The notes under the pieces were generated by a model, which was given only the letters and a program-made list of their open reading frames with translations, searched no databases and had not been told where the DNA came from. This document shows positions 21,570 to 21,620 of a stretch of 21,620 nucleotides of DNA, piece by piece. Numbering within the stretch: the stretch's first letter is position 1; each line of letters starts with the position of its first letter. The position numbers and the translations under genes are program-made. The DNA comes from a virus: IMG/VR virus record IMGVR_UViG_3300035698_025078, positions 1-21,620 of that record, one strand, 5' to 3'.

Positions 21570-21620
21570 TGCCGTAACTCCAACCGGTCAGTGTATACAC
21601 TCCCCGCCGATCATGTGCCC
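21562..21620 (-). CDS. Possible C-terminal end of the upstream gene (partial)
   Basis: A minus-strand frame from the right edge reads ...DRRGVYTLTGWSYGNG and then TAA at 21564-21562, overlapping the terminase start by a few bases. Such overlap is normal in this operon and the residues look protein-like. Upstream of terL one expects the small terminase. Only 18 codons are visible, so this is a weak call. Confidence 0.35.
   Translation of the reverse strand, partial: AHDRRGVYTLTGWSYGNG
21590..21601. promoter_or_regulatory. 12-base palindrome upstream of the terminase start
   Basis: AGTGTATACACT is a perfect palindrome about 20 bases upstream of the terminase start, just before its ribosome site. 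It could be a repressor site or a chance match within the upstream coding end. Confidence 0.3.

Noticed and set aside
1-21620. tRNA genes, integrase, attachment sites, lysin
   Set aside because: I looked for cloverleaf-type ends, tyrosine/serine recombinase motifs and lysozyme/amidase motifs and saw none that I could support.

Overview
The window is the late (DNA packaging, head and tail) region of a tailed double-stranded DNA phage or prophage, Caudoviricetes with a non-contractile (siphovirus-type) tail. Every convincing gene lies on the minus strand, so transcription runs from high to low coordinates. The DNA is GC-rich. Genes are tightly packed, with many ATGA or TAATG start/stop overlaps. 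The host cannot be named from sequence. Intergenic repeats built from AACCACTAAGGACAC-type units look like dispersed chromosomal repeats of some GC-rich bacterial lineages (I associate them with Planctomycetota and relatives, which is a recollection and not a demonstration).

Layout in transcription order. (1) 21.57-19.47 kb: large terminase, preceded at the right edge by what may be the last codons of another gene. (2) 19.46-17.38 kb: an accessory block of a small PnuC-like membrane protein, a small unknown protein, a zinc-ribbon protein and a Dam-type adenine methyltransferase whose start is out of frame. This block is laced with the repeats. (3) 17.38-16.82 kb: a 563-base gap with candidate promoters, palindromes, an attenuator-like hairpin and tandem repeats. 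(4) 16.82-10.82 kb: head module with a connector-like protein, lambda-type portal, S49 protease with a nested scaffold, major capsid protein, candidate capsid cement protein, FII-like head-tail joining protein, a membrane-anchored coiled-coil protein and a small virion-like protein. (5) 10.81-7.83 kb: an unusual cassette of two glycosyltransferases and a SAM methyltransferase inside the structural operon. (6) 7.84 kb to the left edge: tail module with a terminator-like protein carrying an inserted module, tail completion protein, major tail tube protein, small coiled-coil protein, tail-assembly protein, short tape measure, three tail-tip proteins, and a partial surface protein with a 28-threonine linker.

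Working together, the terminase fills a capsid made by the portal/protease/scaffold/capsid genes, the connector and terminator genes join it to a short flexible tail, and the tail-tip genes recognise the host. The glycosyltransferase/methyltransferase cassette and the Dam methyltransferase probably modify the virion or cell surface and the DNA. No integrase, lysis gene, tRNA or replication gene was found, so whether this is a free phage or an integrated (possibly decaying) prophage is open.

Most notable: the methyltransferase that needs a +1 shift after a C-rich ATGA start overlap; the sugar-modifying cassette paired with a poly-threonine tail protein; repeats confined to gene junctions; and a promoter/attenuator candidate upstream of the portal operon.
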